A stretch of 64,000 bases of DNA from an uncultured Mediterraneibacter sp. (GCF_934309415.1 NZ_CAKRDI010000013.1:21823-85822); one strand, 5' to 3'. Positions 27,531 through 39,195 are shown, counted from the first letter of the stretch. Program-made: numbers and translations. The notes: generated from the sequence alone by a model not told the origin.

Positions 27531-29477
27531 TTAAATATCCAGTGCTGCATGATATCCTTCATACACTGCGTTTGTAATCGTAGATACTCTGGATGCATCT
27601 CCAATCACTGCCACATAAGGAGCACTGTCACGCAGTTTTTCTACTACATCGCTTCTGGAGCGCTGTCCCAGTGCACAGACTACACTTGTACCAGGAACAA
27701 GGATCTGCTCTTTCTCTTCTGTCTCACAGAGGATTCCTTCTTTTGTCACTTCCATTCCTCTGCATCCTGTATGTACCGTAACATATTTATCAATCTCTTT
27801 TAACAGAAGTGGACGATGACGCACATTCGCATCCGGCGCCAGCTCTTTCCGCATTTCTACAAGATGTACTTCTTTTCCTTCCATTCCAAGATGGATTGCA
27901 CATTCACATCCTGCCAGACCGCCTCCGAATACAACCACTTTCTCTGTCACTTTCTCTTTCTGCTGATAGTAGTCATTTACAATTACTACATTCTCTCCAT
28001 CCAGTCCCGGAATTGGTGGTACGATTGGCTGAGAACCAACAGCCACGATCAGTGCATCGACATTTTCCTGTTCTGCAAGTTCCGGTGTAACTTCTGTATT
28101 TAATCGAATCTCCACTCCTGCATTACGTGCAAATTTTTCATAAGTTCCTGTCAGTTCATACATTTCATGTTTAAACGGAAGTGCCTGCTCACTCTTTAAA
28201 ATTCCACCCAGTTCTGCCTCTTTTTCACAAAGAATGACCTGATGTCCTCTTCTTGCTGCTGTGTATGCCGCATAGAGTCCTCCCGGACCTCCACCTGCAA
28301 CAAGTACTTTTTTCTTTACCGGTGCAGGCATTACTTCATCGCCTTCCATCTCTCTTCCGATCAATGGATTTACGGTACATCTTCTTGTAGATGTGGCAGC
28401 TCGCTCTGCCATACAGGTAAAGCAGCGAAGACATTTCACGATCTCATCGTCACGATTTTCCATCACTTTTCTTGGAAGGAATGGATCTGCCAGAAGTGCA
28501 CGTGCCATGTATACAACATCTGCTTTTCCTGATGCAATGATCTCTTCCATCTGCTCCGGATCATTTAATGCTCCGATCGTCGCAACCGGAACAGACACAT
28601 GTTTTTTGATCTCTGCTGCAAGATATACATTACATCCGTGTTCCTTGAACATCGATGGATGTGTGTCACCGAACCCTCTCTGATAGGTTCCCGCAGATAC
28701 GTGAAGTAAATCAATGTATGGTTCTAACTGCTGTGCAATGCGGACACCCTCTTCCAGATCATATCCACCTTCAAAAAGTTCTGAACCACTCATGCGGAAT
28801 TCAATCGGGAATCCTGGACCTACTGCCTCACGAACCGACTGCAGTACTTCCATTGCAAGACGGCATCTGTTTTCCAGGCTTCCGCCATATTTGTCTGTAC
28901 GCTTATTAAAATAAGGAGACAGAAACTGATTGAGCAGCCATCCATGCCCACCGTGGATCATGATCATTCCAAAACCGGCACGTTTTGCCAGTGCAGCTGT
29001 CTGTCCGTACGCTGCCACAATTTCCTGAATCATCTCTTCTGTCAGTGCTTTTACTTTCACACCATCCGGACGAACCGTATCGCAGGCTCCCCACTGATGC
29101 ATCTCATGCTGTTTTGTCTTATCTGTCATATAAGTTCCGGCATACATTCCTGAATGAGATAATTCCAGACTCGGTACTGCCCCATGTCTGTGAATCGCAT
29201 CTGCTGTATAAGTAGCCGTTGCCAGTGAATTCAGAATCGATGTATCCAGATGGTACGCATGAGATCCGTCTGTTTTTGGATGTACCATACACTCACTTAC
29301 TGTGACTGCTGCTGCGCCGCCCTTTCCTCTCAACTCATAAAATGCTGTGGATTTCGGTCCGATACATCCATCATTTGTAATGTCTGTACCGCCCATCGGC
29401 GCTGAAAACATACGGTTACGAAATGTTACTCTTCCGATTGTAATTGGACTGGATAAATGTGGGAATTTTCTTTTCAT
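27531..29477 (-). CDS. NADH:flavin oxidoreductase / FAD-NAD(P) fusion (2,4-dienoyl-CoA reductase, BaiCD/BaiH-like)
   Basis: 648 residues. An Old-Yellow-Enzyme FMN barrel (about 1-345: SPITIGRVTFRNRMFSAPM, HGGHGWLLNQFLSP..R.D.YGGS) precedes a [4Fe-4S] cluster motif CLRCFTC...C, then an FAD-binding GGGPGGLYAAY and an NAD-binding GGGLAGCECA Rossmann pair. This is the layout of 2,4-dienoyl-CoA reductase, enoate reductases and the bile-acid enzymes BaiCD/BaiH. Reduction or oxidation of an alpha,beta-unsaturated substrate is expected; which one is unknown. No other bai genes are present. RBS AAGGAGACC. A LysR gene lies upstream on the same strand. Confidence 0.88.
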   Translation of the reverse strand: MKRKFPHLSSPITIGRVTFRNRMFSAPMGGTDITNDGCIGPKSTAFYELRGKGGAAAVTVSECMVHPKTDGSHAYHLDTSILNSLATATYTADAIHRHGAVPSLELSHSGMYAGTYMTDKTKQHEMHQWGACDTVRPDGVKVKALTEEMIQEIVAAYGQTAALAKRAGFGMIMIHGGHGWLLNQFLSPYFNKRTDKYGGSLENRCRLAMEVLQSVREAVGPGFPIEFRMSGSELFEGGYDLEEGVRIAQQLEPYIDLLHVSAGTYQRGFGDTHPSMFKEHGCNVYLAAEIKKHVSVPVATIGALNDPEQMEEIIASGKADVVYMARALLADPFLPRKVMENRDDEIVKCLRCFTCMAERAATSTRRCTVNPLIGREMEGDEVMPAPVKKKVLVAGGGPGGLYAAYTAARRGHQVILCEKEAELGGILKSEQALPFKHEMYELTGTYEKFARNAGVEIRLNTEVTPELAEQENVDALIVAVGSQPIVPPIPGLDGENVVIVNDYYQQKEKVTEKVVVFGGGLAGCECAIHLGMEGKEVHLVEMRKELAPDANVRHRPLLLKEIDKYVTVHTGCRGMEVTKEGILCETEEKEQILVPGTSVVCALGQRSRSDVVEKLRDSAPYVAVIGDASRVSTITNAVYEGYHAALDI

Positions 29478-29536
29478 GATCTGGTCTCCTTATGCTTTTT
29501 AATTCATTACTTTATTTCTTCACTCTTTCCACACTT

Positions 29537-29586
29537 TGTGGGAAAATTTACTGAAAGCATTTTTCAAACACATTTTAAAATGCAAT
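29537..29586. repeat. Family B end remnant
   Basis: CTTTGTGGGA then GAAAGCATTTTTCAAACACA resembles one arm of family B. The rest is missing. Confidence 0.4.
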
Positions 29587-29724
29587 GTTCTTTGCAGAAC
29601 TCCTTCTTTTATTATCATAACAAAAACAGGTATCCGCTTCTATCAACAGAAACGTAATACCTGTCAGCAAAAAATTGCTTATACAGTATTTTAATGTAAG
29701 TGCATAGATTTCATAACAATACTG

Positions 29725-30585
29725 TCACATCAATTGCAGTAACTGCTTTAACAGTGAATCTGCACATTCTTTATCCTTATAAATCATAAACACTTTCCAC
29801 GGAATCGCATCATACAGCTCAATTCTCCGAATTTCCTGATACAGTTCATCCGCTTTGTGAATATCTGCATCAATTCCAAGCCCCATCTTTTCATGACAGA
29901 ATCGATAAATCAGCTGACTCTCCATGGTATTGATAATGATGTTTGGTACAAATCCAAAGTCCCCACACCGCTGCATGAAACTGTGATAACTGAAATACTT
30001 CTGATTCAATGAAATTAAAGGTTGATCCTTTAATTCTTCTACACTTAGTTTCTCTTTTTCGTAATATGGATGCCCTGGATATACCAGCACATTCATCTTT
30101 CCTTCATAAACCACCTGACTCTCTACTTCATTTCCCGAAACAGAGCCAATAATAAATCCGATATCCAGCAATCCTCGTTTTACCTGTTCTGCCACTTCCT
30201 GATTTTCCAGTTCTTCCCACTGCACAGACACTCCCGGTACATCATTTTGAATCTCATTCAATTTTTTTAATGATACAAGATTTAAAACTCCACAGGCAAA
30301 ACCAATCTTTATTTTTTTCTGTCTGCTGCTCATTTTCTGAAGATTATATTTCATATCTTCCAGTCGATATAACAGTTCCTGACTCTGTGTATAAAAATAA
30401 TCCCCGCACTCTGTCGGAACCATTCCACCCTTCGTCCGCTCAAATAATGTAATCTGTAATTCTTCTTCCAGTTTGTGGATAATTCTGCTCAATCCCTGTG
30501 GCGTGATAAACAACTGTTTTGCAGCTTTATTAATACTCCGCTCTTCATAGACAAGACGGAAGCTTCTGATTTCTTTCGTATCCAT
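29725..30585 (-). CDS. LysR-family transcriptional regulator
   Basis: About 286 residues with HTH at 1-60 (SINKAAKQLFITPQGLSRII) and effector domain at 90-280. I start at the ATG at 30585, one nucleotide after the stop of the upstream Rpn-like gene, which implies translational coupling; the six codons upstream lie inside that gene. It precedes the OYE/FAD oxidoreductase on the same strand and is a candidate regulator of it. Confidence 0.88.
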   Translation of the reverse strand: MDTKEIRSFRLVYEERSINKAAKQLFITPQGLSRIIHKLEEELQITLFERTKGGMVPTECGDYFYTQSQELLYRLEDMKYNLQKMSSRQKKIKIGFACGVLNLVSLKKLNEIQNDVPGVSVQWEELENQEVAEQVKRGLLDIGFIIGSVSGNEVESQVVYEGKMNVLVYPGHPYYEKEKLSVEELKDQPLISLNQKYFSYHSFMQRCGDFGFVPNIIINTMESQLIYRFCHEKMGLGIDADIHKADELYQEIRRIELYDAIPWKVFMIYKDKECADSLLKQLLQLM

Positions 30586-30586
30586 T

Positions 30587-31615
30587 TTACTTTTCTTCCA
30601 CATCCACCTTTATTCCATCAATAATCTTCTGAATAGCGGCTACCTCTTCTTCCAATTCATCTGCTATTACTTCAATGCTCTTTCCTTTGGCAAGTTTCTT
30701 TTCGATTTTTTGTCTGAGCAGTTCTTTTTTTCCTGATTTTATTCCAATTTCAATTCCTTCTTTTCTTCCAGTCTCGATTCCTTCTCTTCTTCCAGCCTCC
30801 AATGCTCTTTCTTCTATTCCGTCACTTAAATTACACATTGATTTCATCTCCTCTTCTAATGATTGCTCCATCGGTATATGATATTCCTTTTCAAGTATTT
30901 CTAATTTTTCATCTGTTTTCATTTTTTCAGATAACACTGCTCCAAGCAACCGATGCAATTCATGCTTTTCTTCTTTCCCTGACACATCTTCTGCCAGTCC
31001 AATCATAATGATATTCAGTAAATCCAAGTTACCTTTCCACTCATGATTTCCCATGATTGCATCATTGGTCAGATGAATATGACTCAAACTATTCTCTTTC
31101 ATATTCATACACACCCAAATGGAATAAACTTTCTTGATATCATTATAGTTACTTTCTATGAATTCGCGGTTCTTTTGAGATGAGATCATACGACTGATAT
31201 AAAAAATAGTACGATTCAGAATATCATATTCCGACGGCTCCTTCCGTTGGGCTTCCACATTGATAATAATCTGTGAAAGTCCATCTTTCAATCGGACATA
31301 GAAAATAATATCAAATAAAATATAGCCTGCATTAATCTCTGAATTTTCTGTATTCAGTCCTATGATTTCTTTTCCATTTTCATCTTTCCCCATCACCTTA
31401 TTTGTAAGCCCCGGTTCCACAGGCACTTTACCAATAATGGGATCTCCTTCAATTAACGTTGCTACTTCTTCAGGAGCCATTCCCTGAAATTCTTCCACTG
31501 ATTTCACAAGAATGTATGCAAGTATAATTTTATGTCCAAGTAATTTCTTGGCATATTCATCATACTGTGCTTTCAAATCTGTTGACAATACAGTATTTTT
31601 CAACTCAGTATTCAT
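30587..31615 (-). CDS. Rpn-family PD-(D/E)XK nuclease / putative transposase
   Basis: 342 residues. The PD-(D/E)XK core is seen as FDIIFYVR...IIINVEAQRKE (Asp and E-x-Q catalytic pattern), followed by a helical region and a C-terminal Gly-Arg/Lys repeat (GRREGIETGRKEGIEIG). These proteins, abundant in Lachnospiraceae, are annotated as recombination-promoting nucleases or PDDEXK transposases. RBS AGGAGGAAACAG. Its stop is joined to the LysR start, an odd pairing that suggests insertion upstream of the LysR gene. No terminal repeats around it were recognised. Confidence 0.82.
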   Translation of the reverse strand: MNTELKNTVLSTDLKAQYDEYAKKLLGHKIILAYILVKSVEEFQGMAPEEVATLIEGDPIIGKVPVEPGLTNKVMGKDENGKEIIGLNTENSEINAGYILFDIIFYVRLKDGLSQIIINVEAQRKEPSEYDILNRTIFYISRMISSQKNREFIESNYNDIKKVYSIWVCMNMKENSLSHIHLTNDAIMGNHEWKGNLDLLNIIMIGLAEDVSGKEEKHELHRLLGAVLSEKMKTDEKLEILEKEYHIPMEQSLEEEMKSMCNLSDGIEERALEAGRREGIETGRKEGIEIGIKSGKKELLRQKIEKKLAKGKSIEVIADELEEEVAAIQKIIDGIKVDVEEK

Positions 31616-31850
31616 CTGTTTCCTCCTTCTTACAGGAGGTATCTGCTCTATTTCTAACTAATTTCAGAACGCTCCTGCTTTTTTACATTTGTTTTGGTAT
31701 CAAAGCATAGATTTCTGAAATGTCATTAGAATATAGATGGTGTATAACACCTTAGAATTCATAAAGAAATATGCTTTTTGATATTGTAACATAAGCATTT
31801 ATTGGTTTGCAAGATAGAAAATACATGTGTAATAGCCGTTTTACCTGTCA

Positions 31851-31993
31851 GTTACTGTTCACAGGTAACCTGCAAACAGTAACGTATCTCGCCATTTAGA
31901 ATTGCCTACGGCGATGGGCGAGATACATTCAGGCCAAAACGTGCATCCTCCATGCCAATCAGCGGAGTGATTGACATGGGAGTGAACAGTAAC
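31851..31993. mobile_element. Family A MITE, 143-bp form, with 8-bp target duplication
   Basis: GTTACTGTTC...GAACAGTAAC with the same three internal hairpins as the 5927 copy and the same length. It is flanked by ACCTGTCA at 31843-31850 and 31994-32001. It lies about 80 bp past the 3' end of the glycoside operon. No ORF. The rest of the 31616-32071 gap is AT-rich and holds the presumed Rpn promoter. Confidence 0.88.
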
Positions 31994-32071
31994 ACCTGTC
32001 AATCTAAATAATATCCTCTCAACAGATAAAACGGCCATCCCCTTTATTTCCCTATATTAATTTAAAAAACT

Positions 32072-34636
32072 TTATTCTTCCATCGCTGTCTCTAACACAA
32101 CCGGTCCCTCAACCCCAAACGGTTCAATCGGAAGATAATGATCTAATCCACTTCGGATCTGTGTTCCCAGAGTATTGGTCACTTCAATGCGAAGTACATT
32201 CGCCCCCTGCTTTAAAAGTCCTGACAGATCAAATCGATATGGAGCGCAGATTCTTACTCCTGCTGAAATCCCATTCACAAATACTTCTGCCGTCTCATAA
32301 GCAGTTCCAAGATCGATCCGCGCTGTTTTAGCAGCTTTCTCAAGTTCCAGCACTGCTTCATAGGCAACGGTTCCAGTCTTGTCTTCCCATCCTTCTAAAG
32401 TCTGAATACAACCAAGCTCCTTTGTCTGTACTGTTTCCGTAAATGTCGGATATGCAAAACTGTCTGCATAAGAAATCTTCCACTCTTCCGGAAGTTCTAT
32501 CTCCTTCCACTTACGCTCCATTTCCTCTTCCATAGCTTCTGCCTCTCCGAAAATCCAGATTGCAGATTCATACGGTGCCAGTGTCAGGCGAATTCCATCC
32601 GCCTCCTTCTTAAGTGCATGTCTGCTGCCATCAAAAGCATTGTAGAAAATTCCATTCACTTCCAGATCTGTCTTGACTTTCACATCAATCGTCTCAGCAA
32701 GATTTTCATTGAAGAACATGAAACTGTGTTTTTCATCTTTGATATATTCTCCAACGACCAGATACGGCTGTTCTTTCTCAAGCTGTACCGCACGATAAGA
32801 CTGTAATGCTGTACCAGTCTCCTTTAAGGAAATCACTGCGCCAACTCCTGCAAATGCTTCTTCCAGTCCTTCTTTCATATCTCCGACAAAATATTTCGGT
32901 CTGCATTCCAAAAATAATACCTGCACTCCGACCTGATCCATCTGAATCAGCTTTTCTGCTGTATCTGCCGGAATCGCCTCTCCGTAAGGAACAACCATCA
33001 CTTCCATTTTCTGTCCGTTGATAGAATAAGTACCTTCAGAAACAACTGCTCCATTCAGATAATCTCTCGTCACAATGTCAAATGAAATCTGATGCGTTGT
33101 CAGTTCTCTGGCCGGTTTCTCTACCGGCATATAAGCACCGACCCATTCCATTTCTGCTGGATAGAACAGACCCACTTTTGCAGGATATTTTCCACCTCTG
33201 AAAAGGCTCATCGTCCGATTCACATAGTCTGTAAATGTTTTATAATAGCGGAACTGCGGATTATGTCCGTGTGCATAAAAATGCGGCGGGCAGTCCCAGT
33301 CCGGGAATTCTTTTGGATTAAAAGCATGCGGGACAATATAGTTGACGCCACGGACCATCAGATGATCCGCGATCCATTTCATCATCTTTAATCCTTCGTT
33401 CCATCCATATGCACCAAATGCCTCACACATAGTACGCCCCTGTTTTCCCGGATCCAGATGCGCTGCAGAAGTTCCCAGTTTTGCCAGAGCATAATGGTAA
33501 AATTCCCCATTACTTCCACCTGTATTGAACGCATCATGATGATAGCACATTCCAGGAACAACCTGTCCTCCAATCACATCGATTCCTGCAAAATCCATAT
33601 CCTGCTGCCCGCGGAAATAATGTCCTGTTCCATAGCCAAGTCTTGCATGAGCACCATTATCCTCAATGGTATGACCAAGATACCACGCCCCATGTGCCTT
33701 ACACCAGTCGCCAAGTACCTTCGTGAAATTTTCCTCATAAAGTCTTGTCACCACATCCATATACTGGAAACGGATCTGACGTTCCAGTCCCTCTGCAGGT
33801 GTCCATAAAAGCGGCAGATATTTTTTCTCAAATCCCAGAGCTTCTTCCAGTCCTTCTCTCCATGGAAGTATCATATCCGGTCTTCCGATAAATCCTTCCG
33901 TTCCTTTGATATTTCCAAATCTCGGTTCGTCTGAGAAAAATCCCTGGATCGTCTTTCCAAATTCTTCTCCGTAATGTCTGTAATGTGGCTCATAAACTTC
34001 CTCAAGTAATACCTGTGTAGCCTCTTTTACCAGTGGATTCAGATAATCTTTTGTAGCATCCTCGCCATGATTTCCTGTAATATAGACACAGAAAATACTC
34101 CATGCCCCGACCGGAATATCCAGTGTCAGCAGACGGTCACTCATTCTCATCTGTTCTGTAATATCGATCAGTGTTTCAGGTACGATCGGATCTCCTGCTT
34201 CTGTATATTCAGACTCACGCTTTGCCAGAAAAACGCCTAGAACTTTTTCCGACAGATCCGGCTTATCCCACGGACGTCCTTTTAATAACTTCAGATCAAT
34301 CCGGGCTCCATTCATTGGTCCCTGCACATCAAATCTTCTCATATCCAGATAAACTTTTTTATACTGTGGATAACATTCCTTAATCTTTCCATTTGCAAAT
34401 CCTGTCGGGAAATGAGAATCGTCTAAAATCCACATTTTCATTCCAAGCTCTTTTGCCTTTGCAAGAATCAGATCCAGATCATGCCACCAGCCATCTTTTA
34501 CAAATTCCGGATGAGGCCTCGCTTCAATGCAGACACCCTTCATACCGGATTCTGCAATTTTATCCATATATCCTTCTAACACTTCCGGTGCTTCTCCATG
34601 CTGCCAGAAAAATGGGTATAATCCGTTTTCTATCAT
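32072..34636 (-). CDS. GH106-like glycoside hydrolase (alpha-L-rhamnosidase-like)
   Basis: 854 residues from the ATG at 34636 (AAGGAAAGGAAAACAAAT upstream; the 15 earlier codons are excluded). The N-terminal barrel region carries WILDDSHFPTGFANG and FFSDEPRF, features of GH106-like proteins; the C-terminus (about 740-850) is a GH2-type sugar-binding beta-sandwich (VFVNGISAGVRICAPYRFDLSG). No signal peptide, so it acts inside the cell on imported sugar conjugates. It is the last gene of the PTS/GH operon. Rhamnosidase activity is inferred by family; other deoxy- or apiosyl linkages remain possible. Confidence 0.7.
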   Translation of the reverse strand: MIENGLYPFFWQHGEAPEVLEGYMDKIAESGMKGVCIEARPHPEFVKDGWWHDLDLILAKAKELGMKMWILDDSHFPTGFANGKIKECYPQYKKVYLDMRRFDVQGPMNGARIDLKLLKGRPWDKPDLSEKVLGVFLAKRESEYTEAGDPIVPETLIDITEQMRMSDRLLTLDIPVGAWSIFCVYITGNHGEDATKDYLNPLVKEATQVLLEEVYEPHYRHYGEEFGKTIQGFFSDEPRFGNIKGTEGFIGRPDMILPWREGLEEALGFEKKYLPLLWTPAEGLERQIRFQYMDVVTRLYEENFTKVLGDWCKAHGAWYLGHTIEDNGAHARLGYGTGHYFRGQQDMDFAGIDVIGGQVVPGMCYHHDAFNTGGSNGEFYHYALAKLGTSAAHLDPGKQGRTMCEAFGAYGWNEGLKMMKWIADHLMVRGVNYIVPHAFNPKEFPDWDCPPHFYAHGHNPQFRYYKTFTDYVNRTMSLFRGGKYPAKVGLFYPAEMEWVGAYMPVEKPARELTTHQISFDIVTRDYLNGAVVSEGTYSINGQKMEVMVVPYGEAIPADTAEKLIQMDQVGVQVLFLECRPKYFVGDMKEGLEEAFAGVGAVISLKETGTALQSYRAVQLEKEQPYLVVGEYIKDEKHSFMFFNENLAETIDVKVKTDLEVNGIFYNAFDGSRHALKKEADGIRLTLAPYESAIWIFGEAEAMEEEMERKWKEIELPEEWKISYADSFAYPTFTETVQTKELGCIQTLEGWEDKTGTVAYEAVLELEKAAKTARIDLGTAYETAEVFVNGISAGVRICAPYRFDLSGLLKQGANVLRIEVTNTLGTQIRSGLDHYLPIEPFGVEGPVVLETAMEE

Positions 34637-34769
34637 ATTTGTTTTCCTTTCCTTAAATGGAAGCTTCTTTAACTGCCTCATCTACTTAAGTGCAAATCCA
34701 ATCTCTTAAAGCAAATTCGCAGATCCACATTCCCAGAACGTGTCTGAAGCAGTTCTTTATACCATACTA

Positions 34770-36242
<1,473 letters not shown>

Positions 36243-37499
36243 TCAATTCTTTTTCAAAACAATCAGCGCATCCTGACCAAATGGATGCATTTCTAAAATC
36301 GTTTTTTCTTCTTTCACTGTATAATCCAGATATGCTACAAATCTGTTTTCAAGATCGATGGCTTTCACATCCCAGCCTGAAAAATCTCCTGCGAGACGTA
36401 CTTTTGTATTGCATGGCACATAGACAAGCATCAGATCTTCCCTGCTCTTTGCCACACGGATATCCGTTGTCTGATTTACCAGAAGTTCCTGACACGGTAC
36501 CAGATTCTCAATTTTGAATTCTTCAAACAGTGCTTTCAGATAACCATAATCCCATGCTCCCGGGAATGACATTGCTTCCTCCCAGGATTTCGGCATATCA
36601 AATCCCTCACCTAAAAGATGGGCAAATCCTTTTTTCACTTTATGCCAGCTGTAGATTCCTGCTGCCCCGTAAGTGATTCCCGCACATGCACCGGATAAAA
36701 CACTGACATAGGCTGCGCGTCTCACATCGCTTCGTTTCCAGCGTCCATACATATTTCCTGAATATCCCATCTCCTCATAGCAAGGCTCGGAATTGATCAC
36801 CGGCATATCCGGGTACTCCTCCTGTATCTTCTCACTCAGAGAATACGGCATGCTTAAATCTTTTGCATTATGTCCGCTCTGATAGAAACAAAGGTCAAGA
36901 TATTGATACAGTTCCTTTGGAATATAAGAATATCTTCCCTTGATATGGGTTGTAAAAAGGCAGTCTTTTGCAAGATTCTTTAAAATAGAAGCCACATGAA
37001 CATAATATCTTTCTGTTTCCTCTGTCGGGAAATCAGTGTCTCCACTGATAATATACATCGGTTCCAGTTCTGTGAATGTCTCATGAACTTTTTTTACATA
37101 ATTCTCCAGACAGTCAAATGGAAGAATTCCATCCGGCAGCATATTAGAAGCCCAGGTTCCCGGCACATAGTTGCACCATAAAACAACCAGTGCAAGCTCA
37201 AATCCTTCTGCTTTTGCTTTCAGACACATCTCTTTTGCATGTGCAAAATACGCTTCGTTCAGAGTAAATGGATCTCCATTTACAAATGGTTTATAATCCA
37301 GATCGGTCGCGGAAGCATCCCACTGAGGAAGAATATTGATCTGAATCGTATTAAATCCCTGCACTTTTCTTTTATAGAGATAATACTCCCACTCTTCATC
37401 CGTAATATTCGTAAATGCAGACCAACAGGTATCTGCCAGATAAAAGAACGGCTTTCCGTCTTTCAATAATGTATGTTTATTTTCTGCTACCTGAAGCAT
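36243..37499 (-). CDS. DUF4038 / GH140-like glycoside hydrolase
   Basis: 418 residues. Starts with the DUF4038 signature (GKPFFYLADTCWSAF..., then LYKRKVQGFNTIQINIL), a TIM barrel with candidate acids in SGDTDFP and INSEPCYEEMGY, and a short C-terminal beta domain. GH140 includes apiosidases from pectin (rhamnogalacturonan II) degradation. No signal peptide. RBS AAGGAAGGAG. It lies 22 bp downstream of another DUF4038 protein, so the operon carries two diverged copies. Exact linkage unknown. Confidence 0.72.
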   Translation of the reverse strand: MLQVAENKHTLLKDGKPFFYLADTCWSAFTNITDEEWEYYLYKRKVQGFNTIQINILPQWDASATDLDYKPFVNGDPFTLNEAYFAHAKEMCLKAKAEGFELALVVLWCNYVPGTWASNMLPDGILPFDCLENYVKKVHETFTELEPMYIISGDTDFPTEETERYYVHVASILKNLAKDCLFTTHIKGRYSYIPKELYQYLDLCFYQSGHNAKDLSMPYSLSEKIQEEYPDMPVINSEPCYEEMGYSGNMYGRWKRSDVRRAAYVSVLSGACAGITYGAAGIYSWHKVKKGFAHLLGEGFDMPKSWEEAMSFPGAWDYGYLKALFEEFKIENLVPCQELLVNQTTDIRVAKSREDLMLVYVPCNTKVRLAGDFSGWDVKAIDLENRFVAYLDYTVKEEKTILEMHPFGQDALIVLKKN

Positions 37500-37521
37500 A
37501 ATTTTAACTCCTTCCTTTTTG

Positions 37522-39195
37522 TTACTGATTACAATGTACCTGCTTCTCTTTAATTACCAGGCACCAGTCTGAAAGATCTGGTTTGGATGGAATCTTCCAC
37601 GTGCTATCTTCCACCGTAAACTCCGTTTTTTCTATCTCATATTCCCCGGTTCTCGGATTAAACCACTGCATCGTATAACTTCCATTTGGGATCTCCTGAA
37701 TGATTCCGCTCTTTCTTGTGGATTCAGAATAATAAAATACCCAGTGCTTTCTGTCTTCTGATACTGTGATAAATGGAAGTTTTTTGCCAAACGGATCTCC
37801 TGCCGCATCCTTTCCTGCCTGATAAGGATACAGTTCCCAGAATTTCTGATCTTCATAGAACTGTCTGAAATATCCCATCTGATATCCTCCCGGTCCGTCA
37901 ATCGCCTCGTGCCAGGTAATCTCAAATCGGTTGAACACTGCCATTGGATTTTTCTGTCCTTTTTCATAGTATACATCCCAGATGCCCTGCGCGCCATAGG
38001 TATAACCACAACCTCCTGCCTGCATGGTCATATAGGCTACACGCCTTAACATTGCATCTGTACACATACGTGTTCCATTCTCTTCCAGTGTAGAACAGAA
38101 TTCGTACAACGCCTCTCCTTCAACAAAAGGCTTGTTTCCATACTCTTCGAGAAATCCTTTGTAATCATCCATACTGACTACATAATCTCCATGTCCGGCC
38201 TGATTCAGAGTGAAATCAAACCACTCTTCCTTCTGATAATAAGACGGAAATGGTCTTTCATTCGTATAATGTGCTGTTCTCGGGTGATGATAACTGTCCA
38301 GTTTCTGAACAAGCAGTGCAACCTTTCTCCACTCATCCACGTAGAATGGCTGCTTTGCTTTATCATAACCACCCACTTCACCGGCCAGCGTCCAGACCAT
38401 CGGAAGTGCCCCATATCTTGCAATGATATAACGCGCAAGCTGCTGATAGGTTTCCACCTGATTTTCGATAGACATAAACCAGGCAAATCCCAGCGCATTT
38501 ACAATTCCCTGATTTGCCAGATAATACATACGGCGGTCCAGCTCTTCCTGATAGAATTTCACATTCGGTACTCCCGGCTTCTCCCAGTAATATGCTTCAC
38601 CACCCATGACCTTATCACTTCGCAAATTTGTCTGATAAATCGTATATCCCTGTCTGACACGCCGGTCAATCATCCCTTTGAACATGCTGTCCATCTCCGG
38701 ATGGTTTGATTCATCCCATTTTTCTCTGTAACAGAACTCCCAGTGTGTATCTCCGAGCCAGAAAAAAGGAGTTCCGTCTGCATAAGTAAAATATCTCTTG
38801 TCATTGCTGATTTTTAAGAATCCATGACGGTAAATCTCAAGATCACCTTCATACGGAACGCACTCAACGCTTCCTTTCACACCATTAAGTCCGGTTTCTT
38901 CCGGTGCTGTCAGACAGTACTCCCACTCCCCGATCTCCGTTGGTGCAAATGCCACACGGTAAGTATTTTCTCCATCCCAGTAAGCCTCTCTGACAATTTT
39001 TCTGCCTGAAAGTCCCCGGAAGACTGCCTTAATCTCGCAGTCCAGAAATGGATTCTCATAGGAATGCTTACTTTCAAAAGACAGGATCATCTGCCGATAC
39101 ATTTCTGCTTTATAAGTTTTCTTTTTTCTTACCTCTTCTTTAGTAGTTTTTTCTTTGCCAGTTTCTTCTTTCTCAATTTCTATTTTTTCCGTCAT
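37522..39195 (-). CDS. DUF5060 + DUF4038 (GH140-like) glycoside hydrolase
   Basis: About 557 residues from the ATG at 39195, whose first bases overlap the stop of the upstream hydrolase (ATGA) with AGAGGA as RBS; the longer frame upstream lies inside that gene. After a Lys/Glu-rich leader (1-30) comes a DUF5060 immunoglobulin-like domain (about 45-120), then a DUF4038 barrel (GTPFFWLGDTHWEF... FVEGEALYEF with candidate catalytic Glu) and a C-terminal beta domain. Cytoplasmic. Probably removes a decorating sugar from imported glycosides. Confidence 0.72.
   Translation of the reverse strand: MTEKIEIEKEETGKEKTTKEEVRKKKTYKAEMYRQMILSFESKHSYENPFLDCEIKAVFRGLSGRKIVREAYWDGENTYRVAFAPTEIGEWEYCLTAPEETGLNGVKGSVECVPYEGDLEIYRHGFLKISNDKRYFTYADGTPFFWLGDTHWEFCYREKWDESNHPEMDSMFKGMIDRRVRQGYTIYQTNLRSDKVMGGEAYYWEKPGVPNVKFYQEELDRRMYYLANQGIVNALGFAWFMSIENQVETYQQLARYIIARYGALPMVWTLAGEVGGYDKAKQPFYVDEWRKVALLVQKLDSYHHPRTAHYTNERPFPSYYQKEEWFDFTLNQAGHGDYVVSMDDYKGFLEEYGNKPFVEGEALYEFCSTLEENGTRMCTDAMLRRVAYMTMQAGGCGYTYGAQGIWDVYYEKGQKNPMAVFNRFEITWHEAIDGPGGYQMGYFRQFYEDQKFWELYPYQAGKDAAGDPFGKKLPFITVSEDRKHWVFYYSESTRKSGIIQEIPNGSYTMQWFNPRTGEYEIEKTEFTVEDSTWKIPSKPDLSDWCLVIKEKQVHCNQ

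Noticed and set aside
30587..31615. Rpn-type gene as a complete insertion sequence.
   Set aside because: No terminal inverted repeats or target duplication found around it; only the nuclease gene itself is supported.
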